A stretch of 30,635 bases of DNA from Terfezia claveryi. Lineage: Eukaryota > Ascomycota > Pezizomycetes > Pezizales > Pezizaceae. Positions 29,921 to 30,635 of this stretch are shown here, in pieces. A program made the translations under genes and the position numbers. The stretch is taken from positions 1-30,635 of the forward strand of contig WHUX01000413.1 in NCBI GenBank assembly GCA_015179025.1. Reading direction: 5' to 3'. The notes under the pieces are model-generated. The model was not told the origin of the DNA, did not search any database, and saw only the letters and a list, made by a program, of their open reading frames with translations. Position 1 is the first letter of the stretch, and each line of letters begins with the position of its first letter.

Positions 29921-30370
29921 CTAATCCATCAGCAAGAAATCATGTTTGCGTCCTGTGCGTCCGGATGCACAGGATGAAAACTCAAGATCAGGACGCCAAA
30001 GCTTATTCCTCTTGCGTCGGGACGCACTAGCAGCTGGCGCGCGCGCTTGGGATGCAAGGCACTGTGCTCCAGCTCCTGGGACGCAACACTCGCCCGTGGC
30101 AGGTGTTCCCGCGTCCAGGACACAACACAAGCATGCTTCTGCTTCTAGAACGCAACACAAATGTACTCCCACACCTGGGACGCAACATATGCACTTTGCA
30201 GATGCTCTCTCCTCTTGTACGCAACATGGAATGGGCTGCTCGTCCCCAACGCTATAGGTTATACTGCTGGCATTGCTAACGGATAGCCCACAATCACTAT
30301 CTTCTACAATGCACACCCGCTCACCACTTGCATGTACGATAGCCAGGTACATAGCCACTATTGCAGCCAT
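29921..30370 (-). CDS. Cysteine-rich open frame, 149 codons, hypothetical
   Basis: An uninterrupted minus-strand frame from ATG at 30370 to a stop at 29921. It opens MAAIVAMYLAIVHASGERVC, a short hydrophobic start that is weak for a signal peptide. A repetitive middle has paired cysteines in CCVPGVG, CCVLEAEA, CCVLDAG and CCVPGAG. The tail is basic (RRKRNK) and then KHDFLLMD. The repeats come from GGACGCAACA-type DNA units, which are also open in other frames, so the frame could be a by-product of a CpG-rich minisatellite. In its favour: a proper ATG and stop, and no RIP-type stops in a region where every other gene has them. No family is recognised. Possible small secreted cysteine-rich protein, low confidence. 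Confidence 0.25.
   Translation of the reverse strand: MAAIVAMYLAIVHASGERVCIVEDSDCGLSVSNASSITYSVGDEQPIPCCVQEERASAKCICCVPGVGVHLCCVLEAEACLCCVLDAGTPATGECCVPGAGAQCLASQARAPAASASRRKRNKLWRPDLEFSSCASGRTGRKHDFLLMD
29940..30230 (+). repeat. GGACGCAACA-type dispersed minisatellite
   Basis: The word GGACGCAACA or close variants recurs at roughly 30- to 40-bp steps (about 30078, 30119, 30148, 30178 and 30217), with GGACGC or GCGTCC words upstream (29950-30030). CpG-rich, unlike the neighbouring AT-rich DNA. Confidence 0.6.
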
Positions 30371-30472
30371 TGAATATGCATGCAGTGGAAATATCCATTG
30401 TATTCGCTAATAATTATATACATAGAAGTATTGAGTAATAGATATATATATTGAACATGCACTCGCTGCTTC

Positions 30473-30612
30473 AATTGCTCTAACACTCGCTCTAACACTC
30501 ACTCTAATACTCGCTCTAATACTCGCTCCAATACTTGGTCTAATACTTGCCCTAATACTCGCTCCAATACTTGCTCTCATACTCGCTCTATTACTCGCTC
30601 TAATGCTCGCCA
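30473..30612 (+). repeat. 12-bp minisatellite, about eleven units
   Basis: Consensus ACTCGCTCTAAT with transition variants (ACTCACTCTAAT, ACTTGCCCTAAT, ACTCGCTCCAAT). It nearly reaches the window edge. The minus strand reads R-A-S-I repeats, so open frames here are repeat artefacts. Confidence 0.9.
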
Positions 30613-30635
30613 TAATGTGCTGGGATATAAAACGA

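Noticed and set aside
30407..30613. Minus-strand frame with R-A-S-I repeats
   Set aside because: It is a translation of the 12-bp minisatellite.

Overview
The window looks like a gene-poor, heavily transposon-invaded stretch of a filamentous fungal genome, most likely an ascomycete. The reasons are short introns of 51-126 nt (GTAAGT-type donors, TACTAAC or TGCTAA-type branch sites), a chromovirus with a C-terminal chromodomain, a Ty1/copia element with a Ty5-like half-tRNA primer site, and damage that looks like repeat-induced point mutation (RIP). That damage shows as premature TAA, TAG and TGA codons explained by C:G to T:A changes, and as LTR pairs that differ almost only by transitions. 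The species cannot be named from the sequence. No clearly intact conventional gene was found.

Layout, left to right: a TGTCACGGA-type tandem array (29-135); a truncated, minus-strand hAT transposase relic (692-2282); a CGAGT-rich segment (about 2740-2900); a larger TGTCACGGA array (3005-3287, resuming 8678-8745) split by a complete minus-strand Ty1/copia element (3293-8672; 509-bp LTRs, TTCTT target duplication). Next comes a broken minus-strand gene for a histone H3-fold protein, possibly CenH3-like (10503-9313, three exons), with repetitive Pro-rich tails on both sides of the fold. A long minus-strand gene of unknown function (called gene X here, about 22960 to 11146) is split by a complete minus-strand Ty3/gypsy chromovirus (11507-20476; 678-bp LTRs, CCAAC/CTAAC target duplication). 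Then come two plus-strand gene relics (about 23490-23890 and 24283-25353), a fuller plus-strand hAT transposase relic (25657-28626), a second copy of the large TGTCACGGA array (29061-29447), a perfect 16-bp-arm hairpin (29798-29835), a cysteine-rich open frame over GGACGCAACA repeats (29921-30370) and a 12-bp minisatellite running to the right edge.

Three points stand out. First, one 9-base core, TGTCACGGA, recurs at nine or more loci with different spacer lengths (14, 15, 17-21 bp) and in both orientations, including inside hAT introns and next to gene X. Second, an H3-family gene carries unusual repeat-derived tails. Third, the chromovirus pol carries an extra cluster of Cys/His zinc-knuckle motifs between RNase H and integrase. 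The genes do not form an operon or pathway. The shared story is nested insertion, then mutation.
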